NCBI GenBank assembly: GCA_029228645.1
Contig: JAPTHR010000014.1
Span: 24,168-88,167, forward strand
Direction of reading: 5' to 3'
DNA length: 64,000 nt
DNA from: Gammaproteobacteria bacterium Milos-ODIII6
GTDB taxonomy: Bacteria > Pseudomonadota > Gammaproteobacteria > Chromatiales > Chromatiaceae
In this document: positions 54,591-63,655 of the stretch, piece after piece
Position numbering within the stretch: the first letter of the stretch is position 1
Layout of the letters: the number at the start of each line of letters is the position of its first letter
The notes under the pieces: generated by a model
What the model saw: only the letters and a program-made list of their open reading frames with translations
Databases searched by the model: none
What the model was told of the DNA's origin: nothing
Made by a program: the position numbers and the translations under genes

Positions 54591-54983
54591 AACGGTGTGA
54601 AGACCGGCACGACGGTCGGTCAGTTCGACCTTGCGCTGATGTATAACAGGATCGAGGGCAACAGGTTCCGTGCGGTGGAGGCCGGTCCCATGTACACCGA
54701 TTGGCAGCAGGGCTACGGCAACTACGAGCCGAGCGATGCTGTCGGCGTCCAGGTGAACTAAAGTGCGACCGAAAAGGCCAGCGTCAAGCTGGGGTATGTC
54801 GAAGTCGAGTACGATGTCGCCCCTTCGTACATCGACAGTTTCTCTGAATTCAACATCGATGCGAATTACATGATCAGCAGGGAATCGAAACTGCGTATTC
54901 GTTACTCGATCAAGGATCAGGCGAGCGAGTCGTCCCGCGAAGACCGTGATGATTTCAGGATCATCTACTACCACAGTTTCTGA
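54591..54983 (+). pseudogene. Remnant of an outer-membrane porin C-terminus
   Basis: In one frame the DNA encodes about 130 residues of alternating beta-strand pattern (FDLALMYNRIEGNRFRAVE, ASVKLGYVEVEYDVAPSY, ESKLRIRYSIKDQASE) ending RIIYYHSF, the aromatic C-terminus of a beta-barrel. A TAA at 54759-54761 interrupts it, and upstream of about 54591 no start, signal peptide or continuous barrel is visible. OprD-like porins end in a similar way. The 54443-54590 stretch before it looks like eroded sequence without a gene. Confidence 0.7.
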
Positions 54984-55103
54984 TGTATTCGGCTAATCCG
55001 GAAACGGCCAAAGTCCGTCTTGGCGGCGGCCTGTTTTCGTAACCATCCTCAATCGCCATGGGTGTTGCCCGTGCGCGTCGGGAAAACCAGGAGAGGAAAT
55101 CTT

Positions 55104-56075
55104 ATGTTTGGCAAAAAGTGGGTTTTGGGAGCGGCAACGATCGTGGCTCTGGGGCTGGGAGCGGCCTCCACGGTGAATGCGCAGTCGTTTATCACCATCG
55201 GTACCGGTGGTGTGACCGGTGTCTATTATCCCACCGGCGGCGCCATCTGCCGTCTGGTCAACAAGGGGCGCAAGGAGCATGGCATTCGCTGCTCGGTCGA
55301 ATCGACCGGTGGCTCTGTGTACAACCTCAACACGATTCGCGCCGGGGAACTGGACATGGGCGTGGCGCAGTCGGACTGGCAGTACCACGCCTTCCACGGC
55401 ACCAGCAGTTTCGAGCAGCAGGGGCCGAACAAGGATCTGCGTGCCGTCTTCTCGGTGCACGCCGAGCCGTTCACGGTGGTGGCTCGCAAGGACTCCGGCA
55501 TCAGGTCCTTCGATGACCTCAAGGGCAAGCGGGTGAATATCGGCAACCCGGGTTCGGGTCAGCGCGGCACCATGGAACTGGTCATGACCGCCAAGGGGTG
55601 GACCCGGGATGACTTTGCGCTGGTTTCCGAACTCAAGGCGGCCGAGCAGTCGCAGGCGCTGTGCGACAACAAGATCGATGCCATGGTGTACGTGGTGGGT
55701 CACCCGAACGGCTCCATCAAAGAGGCCACGACCTCCTGCGACACGGTGCTGGTCAACGTCGACGGACCTGCCATCGAAAAGCTGATCGCCGACAACTCCT
55801 ACTACCGCAAGGCGGTGATCCCGGGTGGCATGTACAGCGGCAGCGATGCCGATGTGATGACCTTCGGTGTCGGCGCCACTTTCGTTTCATCCACCAACAC
55901 CCCGGCGGAGACCGTATACCAGGTGGTCAAGGCGGTGTTCGAGAACTTCGACGACTTCCGCAAGCTGCATCCCGCCTTCGGGATCCTGAAAAAGGAAGAG
56001 ATGGCCAAAGATGGCCTGTCGGCCCCGCTGCATGACGGTGCCGCCAAGTACTACCGTGAGGCCGGCCTGCTGTGA
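55104..56075 (+). CDS. TRAP transporter substrate-binding protein, TAXI family
   Basis: The 323-residue periplasmic protein has a signal peptide ([16 protein letters not shown]) and the TAXI fold: [40 protein letters not shown], and [18 protein letters not shown]. It would capture a small carboxylate or amino acid for the fused permease downstream. The start at 55104 follows AGGAGAGGAAA. The substrate is not predictable. Confidence 0.93.
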   Translation: MFGKKWVLGAATIVALGLGAASTVNAQSFITIGTGGVTGVYYPTGGAICRLVNKGRKEHGIRCSVESTGGSVYNLNTIRAGELDMGVAQSDWQYHAFHGTSSFEQQGPNKDLRAVFSVHAEPFTVVARKDSGIRSFDDLKGKRVNIGNPGSGQRGTMELVMTAKGWTRDDFALVSELKAAEQSQALCDNKIDAMVYVVGHPNGSIKEATTSCDTVLVNVDGPAIEKLIADNSYYRKAVIPGGMYSGSDADVMTFGVGATFVSSTNTPAETVYQVVKAVFENFDDFRKLHPAFGILKKEEMAKDGLSAPLHDGAAKYYREAGLL

Positions 56076-56204
56076 TGTCCGGTCCGGGCCGGCCAAGGCC
56101 GGCCCGGGGATCGTCAACAGTCAGTCGCGCTGAACCCCGCGGGACATGCGCGGGTTGAAGTAAAAACAGTCACAAGCGCCGCAGGGGTGCTGGGGGAGGG
56201 TGTT

Positions 56205-58796
56205 GTGGCGGAGGACAAGCAAACCGAAAAGGGCGGACTGGACGCGGCCGACCTGGTAGCCCAGGTCGATACCGGTGCGCGCCACCCCGGCGGCGTCCCC
56301 GGCAAGGTGCTGTTCGGTGTGCCTGTGGCATGGTCGCTTTTTCAGCTGTGGTACGCCTCGCCACTGCCTTTCCTCTTCGGATTCGGCGTGTTCAACAACA
56401 CCGAGGCGCGCGCAATCCACCTCGCGTTCGCGATCTTCCTGGCCTTTACCGCGTTCCCCGCCTTCAAGCGCTCGCCGCGTGACCATATTCCGGTCCAGGA
56501 CTGGGTCTTTGCCGCCTTGGGAGCCTTCAGCGCCGCCTATATCTACATCTTCTATGCCGAGTTGGCCGGTCGCTCGGGGGCGCCCACCAGCATGGATTTG
56601 GTGATCGCCGTGATCGGCATGCTGATGCTGCTCGAGGCCACCCGACGCGCCCTCGGCCCGCCGTTGATGATCGTCGCGATCGTGTTCCTCGCGTATACCT
56701 TCGGCGGCCCCTACATGCCGGATGTGATCGCGCACAAGGGGCAGAGCCTGCACAAGGTCATGTCCCACCAGTGGCTGACCACCGAGGGCGTGTTCGGCAT
56801 CGCCTTGGGGGTGTCCACCAGTTTCGTTTTCCTGTTCGTGTTGTTCGGCGCCCTGTTGGAGCAGGCCGGGGCCGGCAACTACTTCATCAAGGTGGCCTTC
56901 GCCATGCTTGGCCACTTGAAGGGGGGGCCGGCCAAGGCCGCGATCGTGGCCTCGGCCACCACTGGCCTGATCTCCGGCTCTTCGATCGCGAACGTCGCGA
57001 CCACCGGAACCTTCACCATCCCGCTGATGAAGCGGGTCGGCTTCCCCGGCACCAAGGCCGGCGCTATCGAAGTGGCCGGTTCGACCAACGGCCAGCTCAC
57101 GCCACCGGTGATGGGCGCGGCCGCCTTCCTCATGATCGAGTATGTCGGCATCTCCTATCTCGAGGTCATCAAGCACGCCATCCTGCCGGCGGTGATTTCG
57201 TACATCGCGCTGTTCTACATCGTCCACCTCGAGGCGCTCAAGGCCGGTATGCAGGGCCTGCCCAAGCGCACCCATACGACCCTGGCGCAAAAGCTGATGA
57301 CTTTCGCCTTCGTGGTCACGTTGATGTGCGTGATCGGCTTCGCGGTCTACTACGGCATCGGCTGGATCAAGCTTGTCGCCGGCGAGGCGGCGATCTACAT
57401 CGTCGCGGTATTGATCGCGATCGCCTATGTCGGACTCTTATGGTTCGCCACCCGTTCCCCCGAACTGGAAATGGATGACCCCAACGACCCGGTGATAGAG
57501 CTGCCCGAGACCGGCCCTACCGTGAAGGCCGGCCTGTACTTCCTGCTGCCGATCGTGGTCCTGATGTGGTGCCTGATCGTGGAGCGCTTCTCGCCCGGCC
57601 TGTCGGCCTTCTGGGCCACCGTACTGATGATCGTGATCGTGCTTACCCAGCGCCCGCTGCTGGCCTTCTTCCGCGGGCGCCATCACGCCGGCGAGTTCAG
57701 GCGCGGCATGCAGGAGTGCATCGACGGCCTCGGTCACGGTGCGCGCAACATGATCGGCATCGGCGTTGCCACCGCCGCCGCCGGGATCATCGTCGGCACC
57801 ATCACCCTGACCGGTATAGGCCAGGTGATGATCGAGTTCGTCGAGTTCATCTCCGGCGGCAACCTGATGGCGGCGCTGATCTTCACCGCGATGATCTGCA
57901 TCATCCTGGGCATGGGGCTGCCGACCACCGCCAACTACATCGTCGTCTCCAGCCTGATGGCCCCGGTCGTGGTTGCTCTCGCCGCCAGCAACGGCCTGAT
58001 CGTGCCGCTGATCGCGGTGCACATGTTCGTGTTTTACTTCGGCATTCTTGCGGACGACACGCCACCGGTGGGGCTTGCTGCCTTTGCCGCCGCGGCGATT
58101 GCCAAGAGCGACCCGATCCGGACCGGCGTACAGGGCTTCATGTACGACATCCGTACCGCGATTCTGCCGTTCCTGTTCATCTTCAACACCGAGCTGCTGT
58201 TGATCGGAATCGAAAACTGGCTGCACCTGATCGGGGTGATCGTTTCCGCCACGATTGCGATGCTGTTGTTCGCCGCCGCCACCCAGGGATACTGGCTGGT
58301 AAAGAGTCGCCTGTGGGAGTCGCTCGCGATCCTGCTGGTCGCGTTCACCCTGTTCCGTCCGGGTTTCTGGTGGGACGAGATCTACCCCCCGACCGAGATA
58401 ATCCCCGCGTCACAGATCGTCGAGCGTGCCGCCATGGTGCCCGGCAACGGCAAGCTCACGCTGATGGCCCAGGGCGAGACCCTCGACGGCAAGTTCGTCG
58501 AAAAGCTGGTGCGCCTGCCCCTGGGCAAGACGGGGGACGGGGAAAGCCGGCTGCGCGAGGCCGGCCTGGAGCTGCGCAGCGAGGACGGCAGGGTGCTGGT
58601 CGATAACGTGATGTTCGGCTCGGATGCGCAGACTGTCGGGCTCGACTTCGATTGGGAAATCGTGAACCTGCAGGTGGAAGCCGATATCCCGCCCAAGCAC
58701 ATCATGTTCATCCCTGCGTTGGGCCTGCTAGGCTTGATTGCCTGGCTGCAGCGGCGTCGCCAGGTTCGCCAGCCGGCTGCATCACAGACCACCTGA
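56205..58796 (+). CDS. TRAP transporter fused permease (4TM/12TM), TAXI type
   Basis: The roughly 863-residue protein has more than fifteen hydrophobic helices. It combines the small DctQ-like and large DctM-like TRAP subunits, with GLISGSSIANVATTGTFTIP, STNGQLTPPVMGAAAFLM and GLPTTANYIVVSSLMAPV typical of the 4TM/12TM family. A soluble C-terminal region near residue 750 (KLTLMAQGETLDGKFVEKL) has the look of the DUF3394 appendix. GTG 56205 after GGGGAGG is preferred; GTG 56187 is possible. It follows the binding protein and precedes uspA. Confidence 0.93.
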   Translation: MAEDKQTEKGGLDAADLVAQVDTGARHPGGVPGKVLFGVPVAWSLFQLWYASPLPFLFGFGVFNNTEARAIHLAFAIFLAFTAFPAFKRSPRDHIPVQDWVFAALGAFSAAYIYIFYAELAGRSGAPTSMDLVIAVIGMLMLLEATRRALGPPLMIVAIVFLAYTFGGPYMPDVIAHKGQSLHKVMSHQWLTTEGVFGIALGVSTSFVFLFVLFGALLEQAGAGNYFIKVAFAMLGHLKGGPAKAAIVASATTGLISGSSIANVATTGTFTIPLMKRVGFPGTKAGAIEVAGSTNGQLTPPVMGAAAFLMIEYVGISYLEVIKHAILPAVISYIALFYIVHLEALKAGMQGLPKRTHTTLAQKLMTFAFVVTLMCVIGFAVYYGIGWIKLVAGEAAIYIVAVLIAIAYVGLLWFATRSPELEMDDPNDPVIELPETGPTVKAGLYFLLPIVVLMWCLIVERFSPGLSAFWATVLMIVIVLTQRPLLAFFRGRHHAGEFRRGMQECIDGLGHGARNMIGIGVATAAAGIIVGTITLTGIGQVMIEFVEFISGGNLMAALIFTAMICIILGMGLPTTANYIVVSSLMAPVVVALAASNGLIVPLIAVHMFVFYFGILADDTPPVGLAAFAAAAIAKSDPIRTGVQGFMYDIRTAILPFLFIFNTELLLIGIENWLHLIGVIVSATIAMLLFAAATQGYWLVKSRLWESLAILLVAFTLFRPGFWWDEIYPPTEIIPASQIVERAAMVPGNGKLTLMAQGETLDGKFVEKLVRLPLGKTGDGESRLREAGLELRSEDGRVLVDNVMFGSDAQTVGLDFDWEIVNLQVEADIPPKHIMFIPALGLLGLIAWLQRRRQVRQPAASQTT

Positions 58797-58810
58797 CCCG
58801 GAGACTCCCG

Positions 58811-59242
58811 ATGTTCAAAAAGATTCTTGTCCCGCTCGACATCGAGGAACGGAGCCTGAATGCACGGGCGATCACCGTTGCCGAGGACCTCGCGGCGCAA
58901 TACGGAGCGACCATTACCGCACTCTCGGTGATTCCCGATATCAACGACAACCCCCTGGTCGCCAGCTATTTCCCGGATGACGCGGGCAAGAAGGCCTACG
59001 AAAGTGCCTGCGCAGACTTCCAGAAGATCATCGAGCATCAGTTCGCGAGACCGGGCGAGGTTCGCTGCGCCATTGCGGTCGGAAGCGCGCGCAAAGAGAT
59101 CCTTAAGTATGCCGAGGAGAAAGGCATCGATCTGATCGTGATGCCGGCGAGAAAAAACGACATCAGCAAGTTGCTGCTCGGTTCCAACACCCGGTATGTG
59201 GCCGAGAATGCGCCATGTTCGGTGCTGGTGGTAAGGCCCTGA
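58811..59242 (+). CDS. Universal stress protein (UspA family)
   Basis: The 143-residue protein begins MFKKILVPLDIEERSLNARA and ends with the nucleotide-binding G-2x-G-9x-G-S/T-like stretch (LLLGSNTRYVAENAPCSVLVV). UspA proteins beside TRAP transporters, such as TeaD, bind ATP and tune transport. It lies 14 bases after the permease, so a regulatory role for this importer is the simplest inference. Confidence 0.92.
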   Translation: MFKKILVPLDIEERSLNARAITVAEDLAAQYGATITALSVIPDINDNPLVASYFPDDAGKKAYESACADFQKIIEHQFARPGEVRCAIAVGSARKEILKYAEEKGIDLIVMPARKNDISKLLLGSNTRYVAENAPCSVLVVRP

Positions 59243-59327
59243 CCCGCGGGGAGGGATGCCTGGCACACCATACCCCGGGGCCTCCAGCAGTTCGCATAGT
59301 ATTCACCTGCCGCCGGGAGGTGGCTGC

Positions 59328-61046
59328 ATGGCAGTGAGCAACAGCGAGATTGCGGCAATCTTCAATGAGATCGCCGACCTGCTCGAAATCGCCGGCGAGA
59401 ATCCGTTTCGCGTGCGCGCCTACCGCAATGCCGCCCGCACCGTCGAAGGCTATTCGCGCAGCATGGCAGAGATGCTGGCGGCAGGTGAGGATCTCGAAGA
59501 GCTGCCCACGATTGGCGAGGACCTCGCCGGCAAGATCCGGGAGATCGTAGACACCGGGCGTCTGCGCAAGCTGCAACGCCTGGAGCGCGGTGTCTCCCCG
59601 GCGCTCGCCGGGATGTTGCGTTTGCCGGGCCTTGGCCCCAAGCGGGTCAAGGTCCTGCACGAGCGCCTCGGGATCAATACTCAGGAAGAGCTTGAACACG
59701 CGGCCGAACAGGGCAAGATCCGTGAGTTGCCCGGTTTTGGAGCGAAGACCGAGGCGAAGATCCTGGAGGCGATACGCCGGCACGCCGGTCAGGAACGACG
59801 CTTTCTGTGGCACGAGGCCGAATCCCTTGGCAAGGAACTCCTCCATCATCTCGAGCAGGCCAGGGCGGTCAGGGACGTCGTGATTGCCGGCAGCTTTCGG
59901 CGACGGCAGGAAACGGTCGGGGACCTGGATATATTGGTGACCGCCGGCAAGGGCACGGATGTGATCCAGTGCTTGCACGACTACGACCGCGTCGAGCGGG
60001 TTGTCTCCAGCGGCGAGACCCGCAGCACGGTGATCCTGCGCATGGGGCTGCAGGTGGATCTGCGCGTGGTGCCGGCGGTCAGCTTCGGTGCCGCCCTGCA
60101 TTACTTTACCGGCTGCAAGGCGCACAACATCGCCATCCGCACCCTGGGCGTGCGCAAGGGATTGAAGATCAACGAGTACGGGGTATTCCGTGGCGAAAGG
60201 CGGGTTGCCGGCAAGAGCGAGGCCTCCGTATACGCCCAGGTCGGCTTGCCCTACATCGAGCCGGAACTGCGCGAGAACCAGGGCGAGATCGAGGCGGCGC
60301 AAAAAAAGACATTACCGGACCTGGTCACTGAGGCGGATATCCTTGGCGACCTGCATATGCATACGACTGCCAGCGACGGGCATGACAGCCTCGAGGCCAT
60401 GGCCCGGGCAGCGCAGCGGCGAGGTTATGCGTACATCGCGATCACCGAGCACAGCCAGCGGCTGAAGGTCGCCAGGGGGCTGACCGCGGAGCGGCTGCGT
60501 AAACAGTGCGACGTCATCGATCGGCTCAATGACAAGCTCAGGGGCTTGCGCGTACTCAAGGGCATGGAGGTGGATATCCTCGATGACGGCAGCCTGGACA
60601 TGCCCGATGATGTCCTGGAGCGACTGGATGTCTGCGTCGGGGCAATACACGCGGGTTTCAACCTGTCCCGCAAAAAACAGACCGAGCGCATCCTGCGCGC
60701 CATGGACAATCCGCATTTCAATATCCTGGCGCATCCCACCGGTCGCCTGATCGGACGACGGGATGCCTATGAGCTCGACCTGGAGCGCGTCCTGAGAGCG
60801 GCCAAGTCGAGCGGCTGCGCCATCGAACTGAATGCCCAGCCGGAGCGACTCGACCTGGATGACAGTGCGTGCCGCCTGGCGCGCTCGATCGGCGTGCCGC
60901 TTGCCATCTCCACCGATGCGCACAGCACCGCGCAGCTGGATTACATGCGCTTCGGCGTCGCCCAGGCGCGGCGTGGCTGGTTGGAGAAGGCGGATGTGCT
61001 CAACAGCCGCAAGCTGCATTCCCTGCTGAAGTTCATGCAGCGCTGA
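59328..61046 (+). CDS. polX: Bacterial DNA polymerase X with PHP exonuclease domain
   Basis: The protein is 572 residues. The N-terminal polymerase-beta-like core has two HhH motifs (LPTIGEDLAGKIREI, LPGLGPKRVKVLHE), and nucleotidyltransferase residues in GSFRRRQETVGDLDILV (GS at 188-189, D199 and D201). The C-terminal PHP domain begins near 340 with the metal motif GDLHMHTTASDGHDS and has CVGAIHAGFNLS and STDAHSTAQLDYM. It fills gaps and trims 3-prime ends in base-excision-type repair. The ATG at 59328 follows GGGAGGTGG. Confidence 0.96.
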   Translation: MAVSNSEIAAIFNEIADLLEIAGENPFRVRAYRNAARTVEGYSRSMAEMLAAGEDLEELPTIGEDLAGKIREIVDTGRLRKLQRLERGVSPALAGMLRLPGLGPKRVKVLHERLGINTQEELEHAAEQGKIRELPGFGAKTEAKILEAIRRHAGQERRFLWHEAESLGKELLHHLEQARAVRDVVIAGSFRRRQETVGDLDILVTAGKGTDVIQCLHDYDRVERVVSSGETRSTVILRMGLQVDLRVVPAVSFGAALHYFTGCKAHNIAIRTLGVRKGLKINEYGVFRGERRVAGKSEASVYAQVGLPYIEPELRENQGEIEAAQKKTLPDLVTEADILGDLHMHTTASDGHDSLEAMARAAQRRGYAYIAITEHSQRLKVARGLTAERLRKQCDVIDRLNDKLRGLRVLKGMEVDILDDGSLDMPDDVLERLDVCVGAIHAGFNLSRKKQTERILRAMDNPHFNILAHPTGRLIGRRDAYELDLERVLRAAKSSGCAIELNAQPERLDLDDSACRLARSIGVPLAISTDAHSTAQLDYMRFGVAQARRGWLEKADVLNSRKLHSLLKFMQR

Positions 61047-61057
61047 GGAGGCGCCGG

Positions 61058-61612
61058 ATGCGGTCCCAGAACTCCGCGAGGACGCGAAGGTCGAAATTCA
61101 GAGATTCCCCCGAGACATACGCCATGCCAAGCATCGCCAGTTTTTCTCCCCTGTTACTGGTCCTGTTGCTGCCGGCACAGGCGTATTCCGGCTATGGGCA
61201 TCAGGATCGGGTGCAGGCGCTGATCGATGCCGGGAATGCGCCCGACGGCGTAGTCTTTGAAATCGCCAGCGGCGATAGCCGATTCCTTGATTGGGCGCTG
61301 CAGGAGGCCGATCGACTGACAAGGCAGTTGCGGGCCAAATACCCCGGGCTGGATGTTTCCATCGTCAGTCACGGTCGTGAGCAGTTTGCCCTGACGCGGC
61401 AGCGATTGGCGGACAACGCGCCGCTCGAGCAGCAGTTGCAGGGCCTGGTGGATGCGGATGTGCCGGTACATGTGTGCGGTACCAATGCGGAATGGAACGG
61501 CGTGGATGCGGAGGAATTCACCGCACTGGTGGACGTGGCTGTAACCGGACCGGCGCAGATCAACGACTACGTCAAACTCGGTTACGAAAAGATCCGCATT
61601 GTTCGCCGCTGA
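61058..61612 (+). CDS. Secreted DsrE-like family protein
   Basis: The protein resembles the DsrE/DsrF-like fold: VVFEIASGDSRFLDWALQEA, VSIVSHGREQFALT and a cysteine in VPVHVCGTNAEWNGVD. Such proteins bind or relay sulfane sulfur, or have unknown roles. A GAGGAGG ribosome site overlapping the polX stop points to ATG 61058 (184 residues, with a charged leader before the hydrophobic LLLVLLLPAQA). ATG 61124 would give a conventional signal peptide but lacks a ribosome site. It probably shares the polX transcript. Confidence 0.75.
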   Translation: MRSQNSARTRRSKFRDSPETYAMPSIASFSPLLLVLLLPAQAYSGYGHQDRVQALIDAGNAPDGVVFEIASGDSRFLDWALQEADRLTRQLRAKYPGLDVSIVSHGREQFALTRQRLADNAPLEQQLQGLVDADVPVHVCGTNAEWNGVDAEEFTALVDVAVTGPAQINDYVKLGYEKIRIVRR

Positions 61613-61763
61613 TCGACGGGCGCGCGTCAGGGATTGCGCGTCTGCTTCTATCGCGAGCGACGATGTCCGGGAAACGGATGCAGGGCCTGGCCAGCGGGCT
61701 GCGAAGGGTTTCTGCTCAGTTCGCAGCCGGCATCCAGGCCGCGAAGGATGGCCTTCCTGCCGG

Positions 61764-61988
61764 TTACTCGCCCGGCGTCTTAGCAGTGATCGAGAGAGCG
61801 TGCAGGGCGCCGCTGGCGATCTCTTCCCTGAACAGGTCCATGACCGGACGCTGCCGCTGGAGTGGATTCTTGCCCTCGAAGGCGGAACTCACGATGTTCA
61901 CCGAGAAGTTGCAATCCGCGCCTTCGGTCTGGACTTCGGCGTCGGGAAAGGCGGTCTGAATGCGGTCTACGATTTCCTGAGCGTCCAT
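61764..61988 (-). CDS. BolA/IbaG-like protein
   Basis: The 74-residue protein (MDAQEIVDRIQTAFPDAEVQ, CNFSVNIVSSAFEGKNPLQR, EIASGALHALSITAKTP) has the class II KH-like BolA fold, with the conserved region FEGKNPLQRQRPV. BolA proteins partner monothiol glutaredoxins in iron-sulfur handling. The start at 61988 begins the domain; the frame runs upstream to 62117, but that part overlaps the tRNA terminator. Confidence 0.88.
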   Translation of the reverse strand: MDAQEIVDRIQTAFPDAEVQTEGADCNFSVNIVSSAFEGKNPLQRQRPVMDLFREEIASGALHALSITAKTPGE

Positions 61989-62078
61989 CGGGATCCCCCT
62001 GGTCTCGGTGTAAAGATATATCCGGTCAGAGCCAACGGTCGGCGTCGTGCGCCTCCCGCGGCGGGCCTGGTTAAAGAG

Positions 62079-62133
62079 AAACCCCGTTCGTGGCAGGCAT
62101 CCGCGCTTGGGAGACATGCCACGAACGGGGTTT
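62079..62133 (-). terminator. Large hairpin after the tRNA fragment
   Basis: AAACCCCGTTCGTGGCA (62079-62095) and TGCCACGAACGGGGTTT (62117-62133) form a perfect 17-bp stem with a 21-base loop. On the minus strand it follows the tRNA 3-prime end by nine bases and precedes TCTCTTT, as expected for a tRNA terminator. Confidence 0.75.
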
Positions 62134-62141
62134 CACAGGTC

Positions 62142-62198
62142 TGGTAGCGAGGGTCGGACTCGAACCGACAAGCTGTTGCCAGCGGGGGATTTTGAATC
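62142..62198 (-). tRNA. Severed 3-prime half of tRNA-Leu (CAA), likely attachment site
   Basis: On the minus strand the sequence gives anticodon loop TTCAAAA (anticodon CAA at 62192-62194), the 3-prime anticodon stem TCCCC, a class II variable arm (GCTG-GCAA-CAGC), a perfect T arm (GTCGG-TTCGAGT-CCGAC), acceptor strand CCTCGC and discriminator plus CCA. The 5-prime half (D arm, matching GCGAGG acceptor strand) is absent, and pairing fails from about 62199. This is what remains when an element integrates into a tRNA 3-prime end and displaces the original terminus. Confidence 0.8.
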
Positions 62199-62604
62199 TC
62201 TTAGAAGCAACATGCCACAATAAACTACACAAATAAAAACAGTAGGTTAAGCTGTTTCTTCTATCGCCCCTTCCTGCGGTTTATGGCACGTGATTGTACT
62301 CAAGTGCGCCATGAGTGCGCCACAAATTTGTATCTACCGCTCCTGAATTGTGGAACGGGCATTAGGGGGGAGCGGTTTAACGGGTGCTTACGGCCAACAC
62401 CGGACCATCAGCCGTCTTTGGGTGTAAAAAATCCTGACAGATGTCCGCGACAGTCAGTGACCGGCCAAAGGCGGACATAAGAAACCCCGCCGGAGCGGGG
62501 TCAGTTTTCAGCATGGGAGTGAGTTGTTTCCTTCCGGCAGGTCCGATACCAGTGGCGGATGCCCTATGGGGCGAGCCTGGAAGGCTACAAGAGTGTAGTA
62601 CGAA
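62199..62604. other. AT-richer stretch at the start of the probable integrated element
   Basis: No credible gene is seen. It contains two copies of AGTGCGCCA 11 bases apart (62303-62311 and 62314-62322), possibly recombinase arm sites. A terminator for the rhodanese gene lies at 62484-62501. Base composition drops sharply compared with the sequence before 62140. Confidence 0.5.
62484..62501 (-). terminator. Terminator of the rhodanese gene
   Basis: On the minus strand ACCCCGC, loop TCCG, GCGGGGT is followed by TTCTT, about 100 bases after the rhodanese stop. Confidence 0.65.
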
Positions 62605-63096
62605 CTACTTGGCTGCTTTCTTGAGCGGACTGTTGACTTGCTTTGGGCCCATGTAAGCAATCAAAGCCTTGATCCCACCTTTAACTACCCAGACGTTATC
62701 AAAGCCAATTGCCCGAAGAGCAGTACCAGCCGCAACTGATCGGATTCCGGACTGACAAAAAACAAAAACAGGTTTGTCAGTGGGAATCCTGTCTAGGTTC
62801 GCTTTCTCGAAGAGTTCGTTGAGGGGAATATTCAAGGTTTCTGGCAGGGCCATTCCCATTACACCCATCTCTGCCGGTGTCCTCACGTCCACTACAGCCA
62901 TGGGCTTGTTGCCTTTTACCCCGTCGATAAACTTCTCCGGAGGTAGCAGATGAATCCTCTTGCCGACGGCTGCGCCCTTGGCATGTGAAAACATGGATTT
63001 GTAGGTTTCGGCAGCGGCCTCATCATAGGACCACACCGGTGTGGAAAGCGCCAGAGTTGCGGCTGTAAGGGTCGCGCAAAGGAACTTCTTGTACAT
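62605..63096 (-). CDS. Secreted single-domain rhodanese-like sulfurtransferase
   Basis: The 163-residue protein has a signal peptide (LCATLTAATLALSTPVWS) and one rhodanese domain (MAVVDVRTPAEMGVMG, LNIPLNELFE), with the catalytic cysteine loop VFCQSGIRSVAAGTAL and VWVVKGGIKALI. It would act on thiosulfate or polysulfide in the periplasm. The start at 63096 follows AGGAG; three codon positions upstream an ATG at 63123 is less suited. It sits in the accessory segment beyond the tRNA fragment. Confidence 0.9.
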   Translation of the reverse strand: MYKKFLCATLTAATLALSTPVWSYDEAAAETYKSMFSHAKGAAVGKRIHLLPPEKFIDGVKGNKPMAVVDVRTPAEMGVMGMALPETLNIPLNELFEKANLDRIPTDKPVFVFCQSGIRSVAAGTALRAIGFDNVWVVKGGIKALIAYMGPKQVNSPLKKAAK

Positions 63097-63345
63097 CTCT
63101 AGACTCCTGTCATGAAAAAACACCTATCAGCGCTCTCTAGTATCGACCTCTTGCGTTCCCTTTGCTTTGATAGCCGTCAATTACCGCTGCTGTGAGGCAG
63201 GTGACTAAGGACCGCATGCCGGCTTCTGGAGATTCCCTTGGGGGCGCAGATCGGCCAAAAGCGGAATTAACGCAGAGACTCCTTGATTGAATCTTGCTTG
63301 GTCGAGACGGTCGGTTGGACCAAATCAATCGAAGCTGACCCCATT
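63097..63345. other. Short intergenic stretch without a recognised gene
   Basis: These 249 bases separate the rhodanese start from the intron remnant. The rhodanese promoter should lie here, but no convincing box was picked out. The frame that enters the intron remnant is open from 63283, but it shows no reverse-transcriptase similarity before about 63350. Confidence 0.4.
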
Positions 63346-63561
63346 GATCAGAAACAGTGGCGCAAGCCGCGTACCCGTATCCGCAATCTCATCCGGCTGG
63401 GCACCAGGACGCTCACCGCTGTGCATCTTGGATTAAGCTCGAAAGGCCCCTATCGCCTGGCTCGAACACTGGCCACGCAATCGGGAATGACCAACAAGTG
63501 GCTGGCAACACAGGGGCTCGTCTCGGTAAGGGAACAGTGGATCAAGTTTCACTATGCTTGA
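63346..63561 (+). pseudogene. C-terminal fragment of a group II intron reverse transcriptase/maturase
   Basis: From about KQWRKPRTRIRNLIRLG to the stop after VREQWIKFHYA the sequence matches the thumb/maturase end of group II intron proteins (LSSKGPYRLARTLATQSGMT, NKWLATQGLVSV). All reverse-transcriptase catalytic motifs are missing, and the sequence upstream of about 63346 is unrelated, so this is a 5-prime-truncated remnant. Confidence 0.85.
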
Positions 63562-63637
63562 CGAACCGCCCGGTGCGGACCCGCATGCCGGGTGGTGTGG
63601 GGACTGGGGGTTAGAGACCCCCGGTTACCCGATTATG
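63562..63637 (+). ncRNA. Group II intron domains V and VI (3-prime end of the remnant intron)
   Basis: ACCGCCCGG-TGCGGACCCGCA-TGCCGGGTGGT (63565-63596) folds as the conserved domain V hairpin with an asymmetric bulge. GGGGG-TTAGAGA-CCCCC (63605-63621) forms domain VI, and the intron would end near GATTAT at about 63635. It directly follows the maturase stop codon, as in intact introns. Confidence 0.7.
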
Positions 63638-63655
63638 CGTTGTGTATTAAGGATG

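Noticed and set aside
62303..62322. Two AGTGCGCCA copies as the start of a CRISPR array.
   Set aside because: Only two short copies with no spacer-sized interval; no cas gene is present. They are noted only as possible recombinase arm sites.
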